Assembly: GCF_003385455.1 (NCBI RefSeq)
Contig: NZ_QNUF01000034.1
Span: forward strand, 1 to 48,063
Reading direction: 5' to 3'
DNA from: Chryseobacterium rhizosphaerae
GTDB lineage: Bacteria > Bacteroidota > Bacteroidia > Flavobacteriales > Weeksellaceae
DNA length: 48,063 bases
The translations under genes and the position numbers were made by a program. The number at the start of each line of letters is the position of its first letter. Positions within the stretch are counted from its first letter, which is position 1. Below, one piece after another: positions 1 to 8,125 of this stretch. The notes under the pieces are model-generated. The model was not told where the DNA came from and did not search any database. It saw only the letters and a program-made list of their open reading frames with translations.

Positions 1-48
1 ACCAGCGCCGATGGTACTGCTAACGCGGGAGAGTAGGCCGCCGCCAGT
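1..48 (+). rRNA. rrf: 5S ribosomal RNA, 3' end only
   Basis: The first bases read GATGGTACTGC, then GCGGGAGAGTAGG and CGCCGCCAG, the conserved 3' part of bacterial 5S rRNA (loop E/helix IV and the closing helix I strand). The gene starts outside the window. A strong terminator follows at once, so this is the tail of an rRNA operon read rightwards. The exact 3' nucleotide is estimated. Confidence 0.9.
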
Positions 49-63
49 TTTTATTTTATTTTT

Positions 64-101
64 AAAAAATCCTTTATCGCAAGATAGAGGATTTTTTTTT
101 T
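64..101 (+). terminator. Intrinsic terminator of the rRNA operon
   Basis: A 15-bp stem (64-78 with 83-97, one or two imperfect pairs) closes a GCAA tetraloop at 79-82 and runs into a long T tract. It sits just after the 5S rRNA end. Confidence 0.9.
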
Positions 102-353
102 GCTTTATACCCAACTCAGATGATAGGTAATAGGTGATAGCACTGTCAACTCTTAACTATCAACCCTTAACTCATTACTCATTAGAAACTATATTGAATT
201 CCAATACTGAGATCCCTACGGGATGACAAGGGAGGTGGAGTATGATAAAGTAATGCTGGACACTGTTAACTCCTCACTATCAACTTATAAAATCTTTAGA
301 TTCTTTCCTGGAACTCATAACTCCTCATTTATTATTTCTGGGACTCATTTCAT

Positions 354-532
354 TATTCAATAGAAATGGGCTAAAGCCCATTTACAAAAGACGATTCTCC
401 AATAGGGCTTTAGCCCAAACTTAAGAATGACGATGTACGCAAGATAATTATACTGGCTTATGTTTGGGCTAAAGCCAATGGATTGTTTTTGTATTTTTAT
501 AAGAACGGGCTAAAGCCTATCCCTATTGAATA
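354..532. repeat. Inverted-repeat (MITE/REPIN-like) element, copy 1, long form
   Basis: The left end starts TATTCAATAG, 4 variable bases, then GGGCTAAAGCCC. The right end closes with a GGGCTAAAGCC block (507-517), a few bases and CTATTGAATA, the reverse complement of the left start. Internal palindromes GGGCTTTAGCCC (405-416) and GGGCTAAAGCC (466-476) form a second inverted pair. Copy 2 at 643-780 is nearly the same, but this copy has about 41 extra bases near 477-517. No reading frame is present, so it would need to be moved in trans if it is mobile. Confidence 0.7.
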
Positions 533-642
533 TCCATATCCTGGATAAACTGATTTTACAACCAGGAGTCAAGCATTGACCATTCGCTATTTATATTCAT
601 AACTCATCACTTCTCATTTATTATTTCTATGACTCACTTCAT

Positions 643-780
643 TATTCAATAGAAATGGGCTTTAGCCCATTTACTAAAAATGATTCTCCAATAGGGCTTT
701 AGCCCAAACTTAAGAATGACGATGTACGTAAGATAATTATACTGGCTTATGTTTGGGCTAAAGCCCGTCCCTATTGAATA
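643..780. repeat. Inverted-repeat (MITE/REPIN-like) element, copy 2, 138 bp
   Basis: The ends form 26-bp inverted repeats that differ only in a 4-base block (AAAT on the left, the equivalent of GGAC on the right): TATTCAATAG, 4 bases, GGGCTTTAGCCC on the left and its mirror on the right. GGGCTTTAGCCC palindromes sit at 657-668, 694-705 and 755-766. Similarity to copy 1 also extends outside the element (about 612-642 and 781-835), so a larger block may have been duplicated. Confidence 0.75.
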
Positions 781-947
781 TCCATATCCTGGATAAGCTA
801 ACTTTTCCAATCAAAAGTCAATCATTGACCATTCATTATTCATCACTCCTAACTATCAACTCTTAACTCTTAACTCATCATTCATCATTATTCTTTTTTG
901 ACTGATAGCCCCTTTATTTTCAAAATATCAGTGTTTGGATTAATTTA

Positions 948-981
948 TTGTAAATATTATTCAAATACCGGTGTATTTTTG
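948..981 (+). promoter_or_regulatory. Candidate Bacteroidota promoter for the T9SS cargo gene
   Basis: TTG (948-950) and TATTTTTG (974-981) match the -33 and -7 elements of Bacteroidota promoters with a 23-nt spacer, at the long end of the usual range. It lies about 70 bases before the start codon. Confidence 0.45.
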
Positions 982-1051
982 TTTTTTCAATTTTAAAATT
1001 ATGTAACTTAGTCATAACCAAAATGATTACGAATTCTAGAATATACATATT

Positions 1052-2218
1052 ATGAAAAAACATTTACTCCCTCTATTTGTATTATTATTAGGTATGAATG
1101 TTCATGCCCAGCAAGATTTCTTTGCGATAACCGGAAAGGATACCCAGAGTATTAATTTTAATGACTTTCGGGTAATTGATCCTGCAAGTGGACTATCTGG
1201 CGAAAAAGTCTTTACAGCAGAATCTTCTGCTAAAGTATTTTCACAGACCAGAAAAGCTAAGGTAACGGAAGACAGAAATTCTTCCCATAACTCTCAGGCT
1301 GCAACGATGGCTGCACTAGCTTATAATTCTTCTAATAATAACTTAGTGTACATACCCATGTTCTCTTCTAATGTTTATATTTTGCATCCTGAAACTAAGG
1401 AAATTACTTTAATAGAAAATAATATAGGAAAGGCTTCGTCCTGTGACATTAATTCTCATATAACGAGGATGACTGCCGGTTATGACGGCAATATTTATGC
1501 TGTGAATAATGCAGGAACACAGTTTTTGCAGATCACGAATAGAAATGGTCAATATGAGGTAAACGACTTAGGAATTATAAAAGATGACAGTTCTAATGGT
1601 AAAAATTCATTTACTGCTATCGAAACCGGTTTTGGAGGGGATATGATTGCTGATACAGATAATAATTTCTATATTTTTGCGGCATCCGGAAATGTTTTTA
1701 AGGTATCAATAAAAGAGTTGAAAGCAAAGTTTATAGGTAAAATTGCAGGTATTCCCGATAACTATTCTGTAAACGGCAGCGCTGTGAATGCAAAGGGCAA
1801 AGTTGTTATTGCAAGTGCAAAGGGAGCTCCTTTATACGAAGTGGATTTAGGAACTCTGCAGGCACAGCAGATTCCGGGAGAACAAAATCTTCACATTTAT
1901 GATCTGGCCAGCAAATATTTTGCTAATGATAAGGCCTCTTCAGTTAATACATTAGCTAATATTGATGTTTATCCAACGAGAGTTAATGAGCATTATGTCA
2001 ATGTTTATATGAACAATAAAAATAGTAAAGGAACTATTCACTTTAATGTTTTTGATATATCCGGAAAAAATGTGATGACACAAAGCCTGAATGTAAAAGA
2101 AGGCTCTTTACAAGATAAGGTATATTTCAAAAACCTTGTGAGTGGTGCTTATATTATAAGTATTGTTGATGCATCAGGAAAAATATTACTGAATAAAAAG
2201 ATTTTGGTGACAGAATAA
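1052..2218 (+). CDS. Secreted protein with T9SS type A sorting domain
   Basis: A 388-residue exported protein. Residues 1-19 are a signal peptide ending at the AQQ motif. The middle (about 70-290) contains repeated short strands such as NLVYIP, GNIYAVNN and NNFYIFAASGNVFKV, which look like blades of a beta-propeller. The last 85 residues (from NIDVYPTRV through SGKNV to KKILVTE) have the pattern of the type IX secretion C-terminal sorting domain, so the protein should cross the outer membrane by T9SS and be attached or released at the surface. The ligand or activity is not evident. It stands alone, with its own promoter-like site and terminator. Confidence 0.85.
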   Translation: MKKHLLPLFVLLLGMNVHAQQDFFAITGKDTQSINFNDFRVIDPASGLSGEKVFTAESSAKVFSQTRKAKVTEDRNSSHNSQAATMAALAYNSSNNNLVYIPMFSSNVYILHPETKEITLIENNIGKASSCDINSHITRMTAGYDGNIYAVNNAGTQFLQITNRNGQYEVNDLGIIKDDSSNGKNSFTAIETGFGGDMIADTDNNFYIFAASGNVFKVSIKELKAKFIGKIAGIPDNYSVNGSAVNAKGKVVIASAKGAPLYEVDLGTLQAQQIPGEQNLHIYDLASKYFANDKASSVNTLANIDVYPTRVNEHYVNVYMNNKNSKGTIHFNVFDISGKNVMTQSLNVKEGSLQDKVYFKNLVSGAYIISIVDASGKILLNKKILVTE

Positions 2219-2259
2219 GTTTAATTCTAGAGAACAAAAATTTTGTCCATAAAATATAG

Positions 2260-2292
2260 AACCTTCTTAGATTAATTTGAGAAGGTTTTTTA
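2260..2292 (+). terminator. Terminator after the T9SS cargo gene
   Basis: AACCTTCT (2260-2267) pairs with AGAAGGTT (2280-2287) and is followed by a T run. Confidence 0.8.
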
Positions 2293-2359
2293 ATGATTAT
2301 TTGATATTCGATAAGTTTTATCTTTCGATATTAAAATGTAATTTTATAAAAAAATATAG

Positions 2360-5011
2360 ATGAAGCTATACTTTAATGTAGGCTATGTTGCAAAGGCCGG
2401 AGAAAATCTGCAATTAATTATTGGTGAGGAAGGAGCTTCAGCCCATATTCATACTATGTTTTATGCAGAGAATGGACTATGGAAGTGTGAAGTAGATTTC
2501 TTTTCCAAATCAATTTCTTACAAATATCAGCTTGTAGATGAAAAAGCTCGTGTTTTAAGAGAAGAGTTTGTTTTACATCATCTTAATTTTCCACATAATT
2601 ATAAGGAGTTTATTATTTTCGATGAGTGGAATAATAAAAACTTTCCTGAGCATTATTTAAATAATAAAATTCTATATAATAAATTGCATGGGTTTCTCCC
2701 GGAGAAAGTACCTGTCTTAAAAAAGCATACGCATTTATTCAGGTTGGAAGCTCCTATTTATAATTCTGATTGGAAAATTGTATTATTTGGAAGTACAAAA
2801 TCATTAGGAAGCTGGAATATAGATAATGCCGTTCATTTGTACCAAACTGACTTTGGAGTTTGGGAAGCCTCTGTTGAAATTCCTGAAAATGAATTTATTC
2901 AATTCAAATATTGTCTTTATGACGTTAAAGAAAAAAGGGTAATAGATATTGAAACCGGTGAGAACAGATTTACGGTAGCTAATCCTTTTACAGATGTTCT
3001 TCAGATGGTTTCTAACCACTATTTTAAATTCAAGGCATATCAAATGTATCATGATGCCGGAGTAGCTGTGCCCGTCTTTTCCTTAAGAAGTGAAGAAGGA
3101 TTTGGGGTTGGCGAGTTTTTGGATATTAAGAAGTTAGCAGACTGGGCCCAGGAAACGAATCTCGGAATTATTCAGATCTTACCCATCAATGATACTACGG
3201 CGAACTATTCCTGGACAGATTCTTATCCCTATGCTGCAGTATCAGTGTATGCACTACATCCACAATATATTTCGCTTGAAAAACTTGATTTTCCTTTACC
3301 GGAAAAACTAGTTGATGCTTATCTATCTGAAAAAGAAGCTTTAAATACCCTTGAGCTGATTGATTATGAAAAGGTGATTGCCGGTAAGTGGAAATATCTG
3401 AAAGCCGTTTTTAATACAGAAAAAGAAAATATTTATAAAGACCGAGGTTTCAAAAAATTTATAAAAGACAATGAATCCTGGCTTGTTCCTTACGCTGCAT
3501 TTTGCGTGCTGAGAGATAAGTATAAGACTCCTAATTTTAATGAGTGGAAAACCCACAAAAAATATATAGCTGGGAAAATCTTACAGTTTTTTACTCTAAA
3601 AAGTAAAGACTATGATAGTTCTATGCTTCATGCTTGGGTACAATATCAGCTTCACAAACAGTTGAAAGATGCTGTTGATTATGCCCATAACCTTGGTGTT
3701 TCTTTAAAGGGAGATCTTCCTATAGGTATTTACAGATATTCTGTAGAAGCATGGGCAGAACCTGAATTATTCGGTATGGATTTTCAGGCTGGAGCACCAC
3801 CGGATCAGTTTACAGAGCTTGGTCAGAACTGGGAATTTCCTACCTACAACTGGGAGGCGATGAAGGAAGATGACTATAGATGGTGGAAAAATAGGTTCAA
3901 AGCATTGGAACAATATTTTGATGCAATGAGAATTGATCATATTTTAGGTTTTTTCAGAATCTGGAGAATGCCAATTTCAGCTGTACAGGGTATTTTAGGA
4001 TATTTTTATCCGGCTGTTCCCATTGTTGCTGACGAATTTAAAGCCTGGCAGATTCCGTTTAATTTTGACAGATACTGTAAGCCATTTATCAATACTCAGA
4101 TCTTATGGGATTACTTTGGAAATAATAGTGAAAAAGCCCTTGAATTTATTGATCGTAATCAGGACGGCACCTATTCTTTTAAGGAAGAATTTGATAGCCA
4201 GAGAAAGCTGGCCGATTTCTTTAAAAAGCATCCTGGTGGAGTGCTTGAAGAACAGCTGATCTCCCTTTGTGCCAATGTGTTATTTTTAACGGAGGAAAGG
4301 AATGGTGAGCTGGTTTATCATCCGAGATTCAATGTATATCATACAGAATCGTATAAATACCTGCCGGAATCTGAAAAGAAAAGCATTTACGATTTATACC
4401 ATGACTATTTCTTTAGAAGACAGGACCATTTATGGTACGAAAAAGCCATGGAAAAACTTCCTGTAATTCTGAATGCCACCAAAATGCTGATCTGCGGGGA
4501 GGACCTCGGAATGGTTCCTGCATGTGTACCAATTGTCATGGATGAACTGGCTATTATTGCCCTGAAAGTACAGCGTATGCCCTCAGAAAATATTCCATTC
4601 TATAATCCCAAGAATGCCGGCTATATGAATGTGGTTACGGCCTCTTCCCACGACAGTTCTACATTAAGGCAATGGTGGAAGGAAGATTCTGTTTTGGCAC
4701 AGAAGTATTTTAACCAACAGTTGATCCAATACGGAAAAGCTCCGGAAGATCTGAATCCTGATCTTGCTGAGATCATTATGAAGCAGCACCTATACAATGA
4801 TGCTATGCTGGCTATTTTCCCTATTCAGGAATTTTTTGCTACAGACGCAGAACTTTCCAATAAAAATATGAACAACGAAAGAATCAATAATCCTGCTGTT
4901 TTTCCGCATTATTGGCGATATAGAATGCATATAAAACTGGAAAGTCTAAAAGAAAAACAAGTTTTCAATGAAAAAATATCCCACTGGATAAAAGATAGTG
5001 GAAGAGGATAA
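2360..5011 (+). CDS. malQ: 4-alpha-glucanotransferase (GH77) with two N-terminal starch-binding domains
   Basis: This 883-residue amylomaltase moves alpha-1,4-glucan segments between maltodextrins or glycogen. Two CBM20-like domains come first (about residues 1-100 and 126-220; the second has the typical FGSTKSLGSWN core), giving the long, DPE2-like architecture rather than the short E. coli MalQ. The GH77 barrel fills about 260-870. The expected catalytic residues are present: nucleophile Asp526 in RIDHILGFFRIW, acid/base Glu714 in GEDLG, and Asp765 in SSHDSS. There is no signal peptide, so it acts in the cytoplasm. It is transcribed alone and no other glycogen or maltose gene lies nearby. 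Confidence 0.95.
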   Translation: MKLYFNVGYVAKAGENLQLIIGEEGASAHIHTMFYAENGLWKCEVDFFSKSISYKYQLVDEKARVLREEFVLHHLNFPHNYKEFIIFDEWNNKNFPEHYLNNKILYNKLHGFLPEKVPVLKKHTHLFRLEAPIYNSDWKIVLFGSTKSLGSWNIDNAVHLYQTDFGVWEASVEIPENEFIQFKYCLYDVKEKRVIDIETGENRFTVANPFTDVLQMVSNHYFKFKAYQMYHDAGVAVPVFSLRSEEGFGVGEFLDIKKLADWAQETNLGIIQILPINDTTANYSWTDSYPYAAVSVYALHPQYISLEKLDFPLPEKLVDAYLSEKEALNTLELIDYEKVIAGKWKYLKAVFNTEKENIYKDRGFKKFIKDNESWLVPYAAFCVLRDKYKTPNFNEWKTHKKYIAGKILQFFTLKSKDYDSSMLHAWVQYQLHKQLKDAVDYAHNLGVSLKGDLPIGIYRYSVEAWAEPELFGMDFQAGAPPDQFTELGQNWEFPTYNWEAMKEDDYRWWKNRFKALEQYFDAMRIDHILGFFRIWRMPISAVQGILGYFYPAVPIVADEFKAWQIPFNFDRYCKPFINTQILWDYFGNNSEKALEFIDRNQDGTYSFKEEFDSQRKLADFFKKHPGGVLEEQLISLCANVLFLTEERNGELVYHPRFNVYHTESYKYLPESEKKSIYDLYHDYFFRRQDHLWYEKAMEKLPVILNATKMLICGEDLGMVPACVPIVMDELAIIALKVQRMPSENIPFYNPKNAGYMNVVTASSHDSSTLRQWWKEDSVLAQKYFNQQLIQYGKAPEDLNPDLAEIIMKQHLYNDAMLAIFPIQEFFATDAELSNKNMNNERINNPAVFPHYWRYRMHIKLESLKEKQVFNEKISHWIKDSGRG

Positions 5012-5048
5012 ATTTAACTACTGATTATCAGTAAGTTAAAAATATATT

Positions 5049-5086
5049 AAAAGAAGTTTAATCTTATGATTTAACTTCTTTTTTTT
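5049..5086 (+). terminator. Terminator after malQ
   Basis: A 15-bp stem with one mismatch (5049-5063 with 5068-5082) and a TTAT loop is followed by T8. Confidence 0.85.
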
Positions 5087-5150
5087 ATTTGAATCAAAAA
5101 GATAGAATTAAGATATTCTGCTATATATTAACCAATTAACGACTATAGAG

Positions 5151-6167
5151 ATGAAAAAAATATTTTTGGGATTAGCTCTAGGCTTTGGCGTCTTGACGCT
5201 AGCTCAGCAATATCCGAATAATGGTTGGGAAGATGATGGTTATTATCAGAATGGAGATGGCTATTATAGCAACGATGATGACAGGAATTATTTTCCGGAT
5301 GATTATTACTACAACTATCCTCAGGATTATTATCCTGGCGATTATTATCAGAGTTATTATAACGATTACAGAAATAGTATTATTAATATTGACTGGAACG
5401 GTTTTTTCGTACAAAACAGATTAAATCGTTGGCAAGTCGACCAGATTATGAGATTGAATAATCTGTATTCAAGTTTTACAACTTGGGACAATTTTTACAG
5501 ATATAATCCGGACAGATGGTATTATGACAGATTTTATGCACTGGAAAGAATTTTAGGACCTAGAGTTTTTGTCGTTTTCCAAAATAACTATTATCGTGGC
5601 TCAAGCCCAATTATTTATTTCCAAAATTACAGAAGAACGTATTATGTACCAAGATATGCTGTAATGCCAAGATACAGAAATGTAAATATCAATATTTACA
5701 GAATGGACAGATCAAGATTCCGTAGAATGGATAATCCTACTTTTGATATCATCAGAAGAGATAGCAGACCTAATAACGGATTTAGAGGCCCTGTAAGAGA
5801 TGGTAGCAATTCCGGAGGTTTCAGGGATAATGACAATTCCGGAGGTTTCAGAGGTAATAACGGAGGTGGATTCAGAGGAAACAGTGGCGAAGTCAGAAAA
5901 GAAAATAATGGGGGTTTCAGAGGTAATTCTGATAATTCGGGAGGCTTCAGAGGTAACAATGGAGGAGGATTTAGAGGCAATAGTGGCGATGCCAGAAAAG
6001 AAAACAGTGGCGGCTTCAGAGGCAATAGTGGTGAAAGCAGAAAAGAAAATAATGGTGGCTTCAGAGGAAATAGCGGAGGCTTTAGACAAAAATCTGAAAG
6101 TTCTGCACCAAGTCAGCAAAACCGTGGTAATAGCGGTGGCTTTAGAGGCAGTTTGGTAAGAAATTAA
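5151..6167 (+). CDS. Secreted Tyr/Asp-rich protein with C-terminal GFRGN repeats, function unknown
   Basis: A 338-residue exported protein that I do not recognise as a named family. Residues 1-18 form a signal peptide. Residues 20-80 are extremely rich in Tyr, Asp and Asn. A more ordinary region (about 85-195: WNGFFVQNRLNRWQV, NPDRWYYDRFYALERILGP) may fold. From about 205 on the protein is low-complexity, with 11 copies of GFR in the context (S/N/G)GGFRGN separated by acidic or basic linkers such as RKEN. A 33-residue unit is repeated in tandem there (99 nt; DNA near 5836 repeats near 5935). The RGG/FRG composition recalls nucleic-acid- or polyanion-binding tails, but that is only an analogy for an exported protein. 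Confidence 0.8.
   Translation: MKKIFLGLALGFGVLTLAQQYPNNGWEDDGYYQNGDGYYSNDDDRNYFPDDYYYNYPQDYYPGDYYQSYYNDYRNSIINIDWNGFFVQNRLNRWQVDQIMRLNNLYSSFTTWDNFYRYNPDRWYYDRFYALERILGPRVFVVFQNNYYRGSSPIIYFQNYRRTYYVPRYAVMPRYRNVNINIYRMDRSRFRRMDNPTFDIIRRDSRPNNGFRGPVRDGSNSGGFRDNDNSGGFRGNNGGGFRGNSGEVRKENNGGFRGNSDNSGGFRGNNGGGFRGNSGDARKENSGGFRGNSGESRKENNGGFRGNSGGFRQKSESSAPSQQNRGNSGGFRGSLVRN
5836..6033 (+). repeat. Tandem 99-bp coding repeat (33-residue GFRGN unit)
   Basis: Two consecutive 99-bp units start near 5836 and 5935 and encode NSGGFRGNNGGGFRGNSG followed by a charged linker and NNGGFRGN or a close variant. Shorter GGFRGN units continue to about 6150. Third-position differences between units show the array is not brand new. 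Confidence 0.75.
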
Positions 6168-6195
6168 TTTTCATATATTATATTTAAGTGGTGTG

Positions 6196-6228
6196 AAGGG
6201 CAGGTTTTTATAATCTGTCCTTTTTTTT
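6196..6228 (+). terminator. Terminator after the GFRGN-repeat gene
   Basis: AAGGGCAG (6196-6203) pairs with CTGTCCTT (6215-6222) with one G-T pair, followed by T8. Confidence 0.75.
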
Positions 6229-6346
6229 GTTGTTTTATTGATTTATTTTAATTAAAATTTAACATTATTTATGAATATGTTAATTTAACTTGTGCTTTAA
6301 TTGTTAATCAAAAAGATGTAACAACAATTAATTAAAATTTTTAAAG

Positions 6347-6793
6347 ATGAAAAAATTAGTTTTAGCAATAGCATTTATCGGAATGGGAAGTTTTGCAATG
6401 GCACAACAAACCACTCCTCAGGACAAAGAAGCAAGAAGAGCTGAGATGCAGCAAAAGAGACAGCAAAAAGAACAGGAGCATTTGGCACAAATGCAGAAGG
6501 ACCTTAATCTTAATCAGTCACAGGTAGCGCAAATAAAAGATCTGCATGAAAAAAGAAAGGCTGAAATGAAGGCTGATTTTGAAAAAAATAAAGATACCAG
6601 ACAGGCCAAGATGGATGAGATGAAGGCTAAAAGAGCACAAATGGATGCTGATATGAAACAGATTCTTACTCCTCAACAATATGATAAATGGCAGGCTGAC
6701 AGAAAAGCTAAGATGGAGCAGAGAAGAGTAGCAATGAAAGATAGAAAGATGATGAAGAAGCCCATGGATACAGCTACTCCTGAAGTAAAATAG
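6347..6793 (+). CDS. Periplasmic Spy/CpxP-like coiled-coil protein (DUF4890 type)
   Basis: 148 residues with a signal peptide (1-19, ending AMAQQ). The remainder is highly charged and almost entirely helical, rich in Met, Gln, Lys and Glu. The pieces LNLNQSQVAQI and ILTPQQYDKW resemble the LTxxQ signature of Spy/CpxP chaperones, and the size fits. In Bacteroidota such proteins are often annotated DUF4890. A role as a periplasmic chaperone or envelope-stress sensor is inferred from this likeness only. The gene is monocistronic, with its own terminator. Confidence 0.75.
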   Translation: MKKLVLAIAFIGMGSFAMAQQTTPQDKEARRAEMQQKRQQKEQEHLAQMQKDLNLNQSQVAQIKDLHEKRKAEMKADFEKNKDTRQAKMDEMKAKRAQMDADMKQILTPQQYDKWQADRKAKMEQRRVAMKDRKMMKKPMDTATPEVK

Positions 6794-6822
6794 TAGTTTG
6801 TAATTGTAGTTTTTTAATGTGT

Positions 6823-6850
6823 AAAGGATGGGAGTTTTTCCATCCTTTTT
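6823..6850 (+). terminator. Terminator after the Spy-like gene
   Basis: AAAGGATGG (6823-6831) pairs perfectly with CCATCCTTT (6840-6848), followed by T's. Confidence 0.85.
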
Positions 6851-6872
6851 GTATTAATTTTCGGTAAAACTT

Positions 6873-6902
6873 TTGATTTCGGGCATTTATTCCCTATTTT
6901 TG
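6873..6902 (+). promoter_or_regulatory. Promoter of ferritin
   Basis: TTG (6873-6875, within TTTTG) and TATTTTTG (6895-6902) match the Bacteroidota -33 and -7 elements with a 19-nt spacer. Because the promoter occupies this stretch, a start upstream of 6921 for ferritin is very unlikely. Confidence 0.75.
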
Positions 6903-6920
6903 AATATAAATTTAATACTT

Positions 6921-7430
6921 ATGGTTAGCGAAAAAATTGCAAAATTAATTAACGAACAAATTGCCCACGAACAATATGCTGCTCAATACTATCTTTCAAT
7001 GTCTGCCTGGTTTTCAGGAAAAGATTTAGATGGAATTGCCAACTATTTCAGAGTGCAAAGCAAAGAAGAGTTGATGCATGCGGATAAAATGTTTGATTAT
7101 TTAAATGATGTAGGGGGAGAAATTATCATTGGAGAAATTGCAAAACCTCCTCATGAGTTCGATAATGCAACAGATATTTTCGAGAAGGCGTTGGCACATG
7201 AGAAAATTGTTACTAAAAGTATTTTCAATATTGTAAAGAATGCTAACGAAGAAGGTGATTTTGCAACGACATCTTTCCTACAATGGTTTATCAACGAACA
7301 GGTAGAAGAAGAAGCAAGTGCTTCGCAGTATGTGACAAAGATTAAGATGGTTTGCGACAACCCATCTGCATTATATCTTTTTGACCAGGAATTGGCACAA
7401 AGAGTCTTTACTCCTGATCCAGCTGCTTAG
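6921..7430 (+). CDS. ftnA: Non-heme ferritin (FtnA type)
   Basis: A 169-residue iron-storage ferritin that forms a 24-subunit cytoplasmic shell, oxidises Fe(II) and stores it as mineral. The ferroxidase ligands fall at the same numbers as in E. coli FtnA: Glu17, Glu50, His53, Glu94, Gln127 and Glu130. I chose ATG 6921 (MVSEKIAKL). An upstream in-frame TTG at 6873 would add 16 hydrophobic residues absent from the family and would place the promoter inside the gene. It is monocistronic with its own terminator. No iron-regulatory box was identified by eye. Confidence 0.95.
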   Translation: MVSEKIAKLINEQIAHEQYAAQYYLSMSAWFSGKDLDGIANYFRVQSKEELMHADKMFDYLNDVGGEIIIGEIAKPPHEFDNATDIFEKALAHEKIVTKSIFNIVKNANEEGDFATTSFLQWFINEQVEEEASASQYVTKIKMVCDNPSALYLFDQELAQRVFTPDPAA

Positions 7431-7455
7431 TACTCAGCTATTTTTAAAATATAAG

Positions 7456-7486
7456 ACCGCTTTTCAACAGAACAGCGGTTTTTTAT
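7456..7486 (+). terminator. Terminator after ferritin
   Basis: ACCGCT (7456-7461) pairs with AGCGGT (7474-7479), followed by a T run. Confidence 0.75.
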
Positions 7487-7549
7487 TTCTATGGTTAAAA
7501 TGTGCCGTAAAAAGCTATAATGGCTGATCAGGGTAACGATGCTACAGAA

Positions 7550-7735
7550 GGCGAAAAGACAGTAGCAAAGAAAATAAAGTCTGAAAATCAATTATTTCAA
7601 TGTTTGTATTAGATAGCTTATGGGCGGGTTTATGCCAAATAATAGACAAAAGGTAAGAGAATGAATAAGGTAAAATGATCAGCTGGACAGTAAATATAAA
7701 CTTCCAGTTCCTGATGATGCAGCTTTTTAGTTTAA
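7550..7735 (-). pseudogene. Possible remnant of a small membrane protein
   Basis: On the minus strand an open stretch without a start codon reads IIRNWKFIFTVQLIILPYS, then FSYLLSIIWHKP and later NIEIIDFQTLFSLLLSF before a stop. A second frame in the same area also gives a hydrophobic segment. It lies just after the small membrane protein gene at 7762-7986 and is offset from it by one frame. It could be a decayed gene or chance; there is no start codon and I know no homolog. Confidence 0.2.
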
Positions 7736-7761
7736 TTATTTGAAATAGAGTTTGTTGGTTT

Positions 7762-7986
7762 TTATCTTTTCTGCCTTTCTCTCTGCACTTTAACCGCTGC
7801 GATAAAAGTGCTCGCTGTTATTATCAAACTGCCAATGATAGATTTTGCGATGTTTTCTGTGGGCATATAGGGATGTCCGTCATCTGTTACCGGGGGATCT
7901 AGATAATCTGCAATATTGTAGATGGCAACAGCAGAGAGTATCATCATAACAATACTTATAAGGACTGAGATTAAATATATTTTCAT
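7762..7986 (-). CDS. Small two-helix membrane protein, unknown function
   Basis: 74 residues. Hydrophobic segments at about 4-25 and 48-65 flank a polar loop (DYLDPPVTDDGHPYMPTENI), followed by a basic tail (RERQKR). This predicts a small inner-membrane protein with two helices. I recognise no family. The gene stands alone between ferritin and the helicase gene. Coding status is supported by its composition (typical membrane protein with positive tail) but not by any motif. Confidence 0.55.
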   Translation of the reverse strand: MKIYLISVLISIVMMILSAVAIYNIADYLDPPVTDDGHPYMPTENIAKSIIGSLIITASTFIAAVKVQRERQKR

Positions 7987-8125
7987 GGTTAGTTATTGTC
8001 TTTTATCAATTCAAATACACGACTGGTTAATGTTTAATGACTAAAAATAATCAAACCTTTTGTATTTTATGGTTTTTTTTAAGACAATTCTATTGTATTA
8101 CTGCGAATAAAGGCATTAGAGAGGT

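Larger units (their letters stand above)
102..1051. other. Gene-free, repeat-rich stretch after the rRNA operon
   Basis: No credible reading frame is visible in about 950 bases. The stretch holds many degenerate copies of short motifs such as AACTCTTAACTATCAAC and ACTCATTACTCATT, a short palindrome at 212-224 (ATCCC-TAC-GGGAT), and two copies of a larger inverted-repeat element listed separately. The promoter of the next gene lies at its right end. It resembles accumulated small repeat debris rather than a decayed gene. Confidence 0.7.

Noticed and set aside
354..780. Regular palindromes that could suggest a CRISPR array
   Set aside because: Spacing is uneven, the 'spacers' are repeated between copies rather than unique, and no cas gene is present.
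5696..6119. Antisense and alternate frames over the GFRGN repeats
   Set aside because: Repetitive coding sequence keeps other frames open; the plus-strand frame has the signal peptide and sensible composition.
6873..6920. Longer ferritin starting at TTG 6873
   Set aside because: The added residues are not in the ferritin family and the stretch is the promoter.
7520..7612. A 30-codon plus-strand frame starting MADQGNDATEGEK
   Set aside because: No ribosome site, promoter, known motif or neighbour supports it; this length is common by chance.
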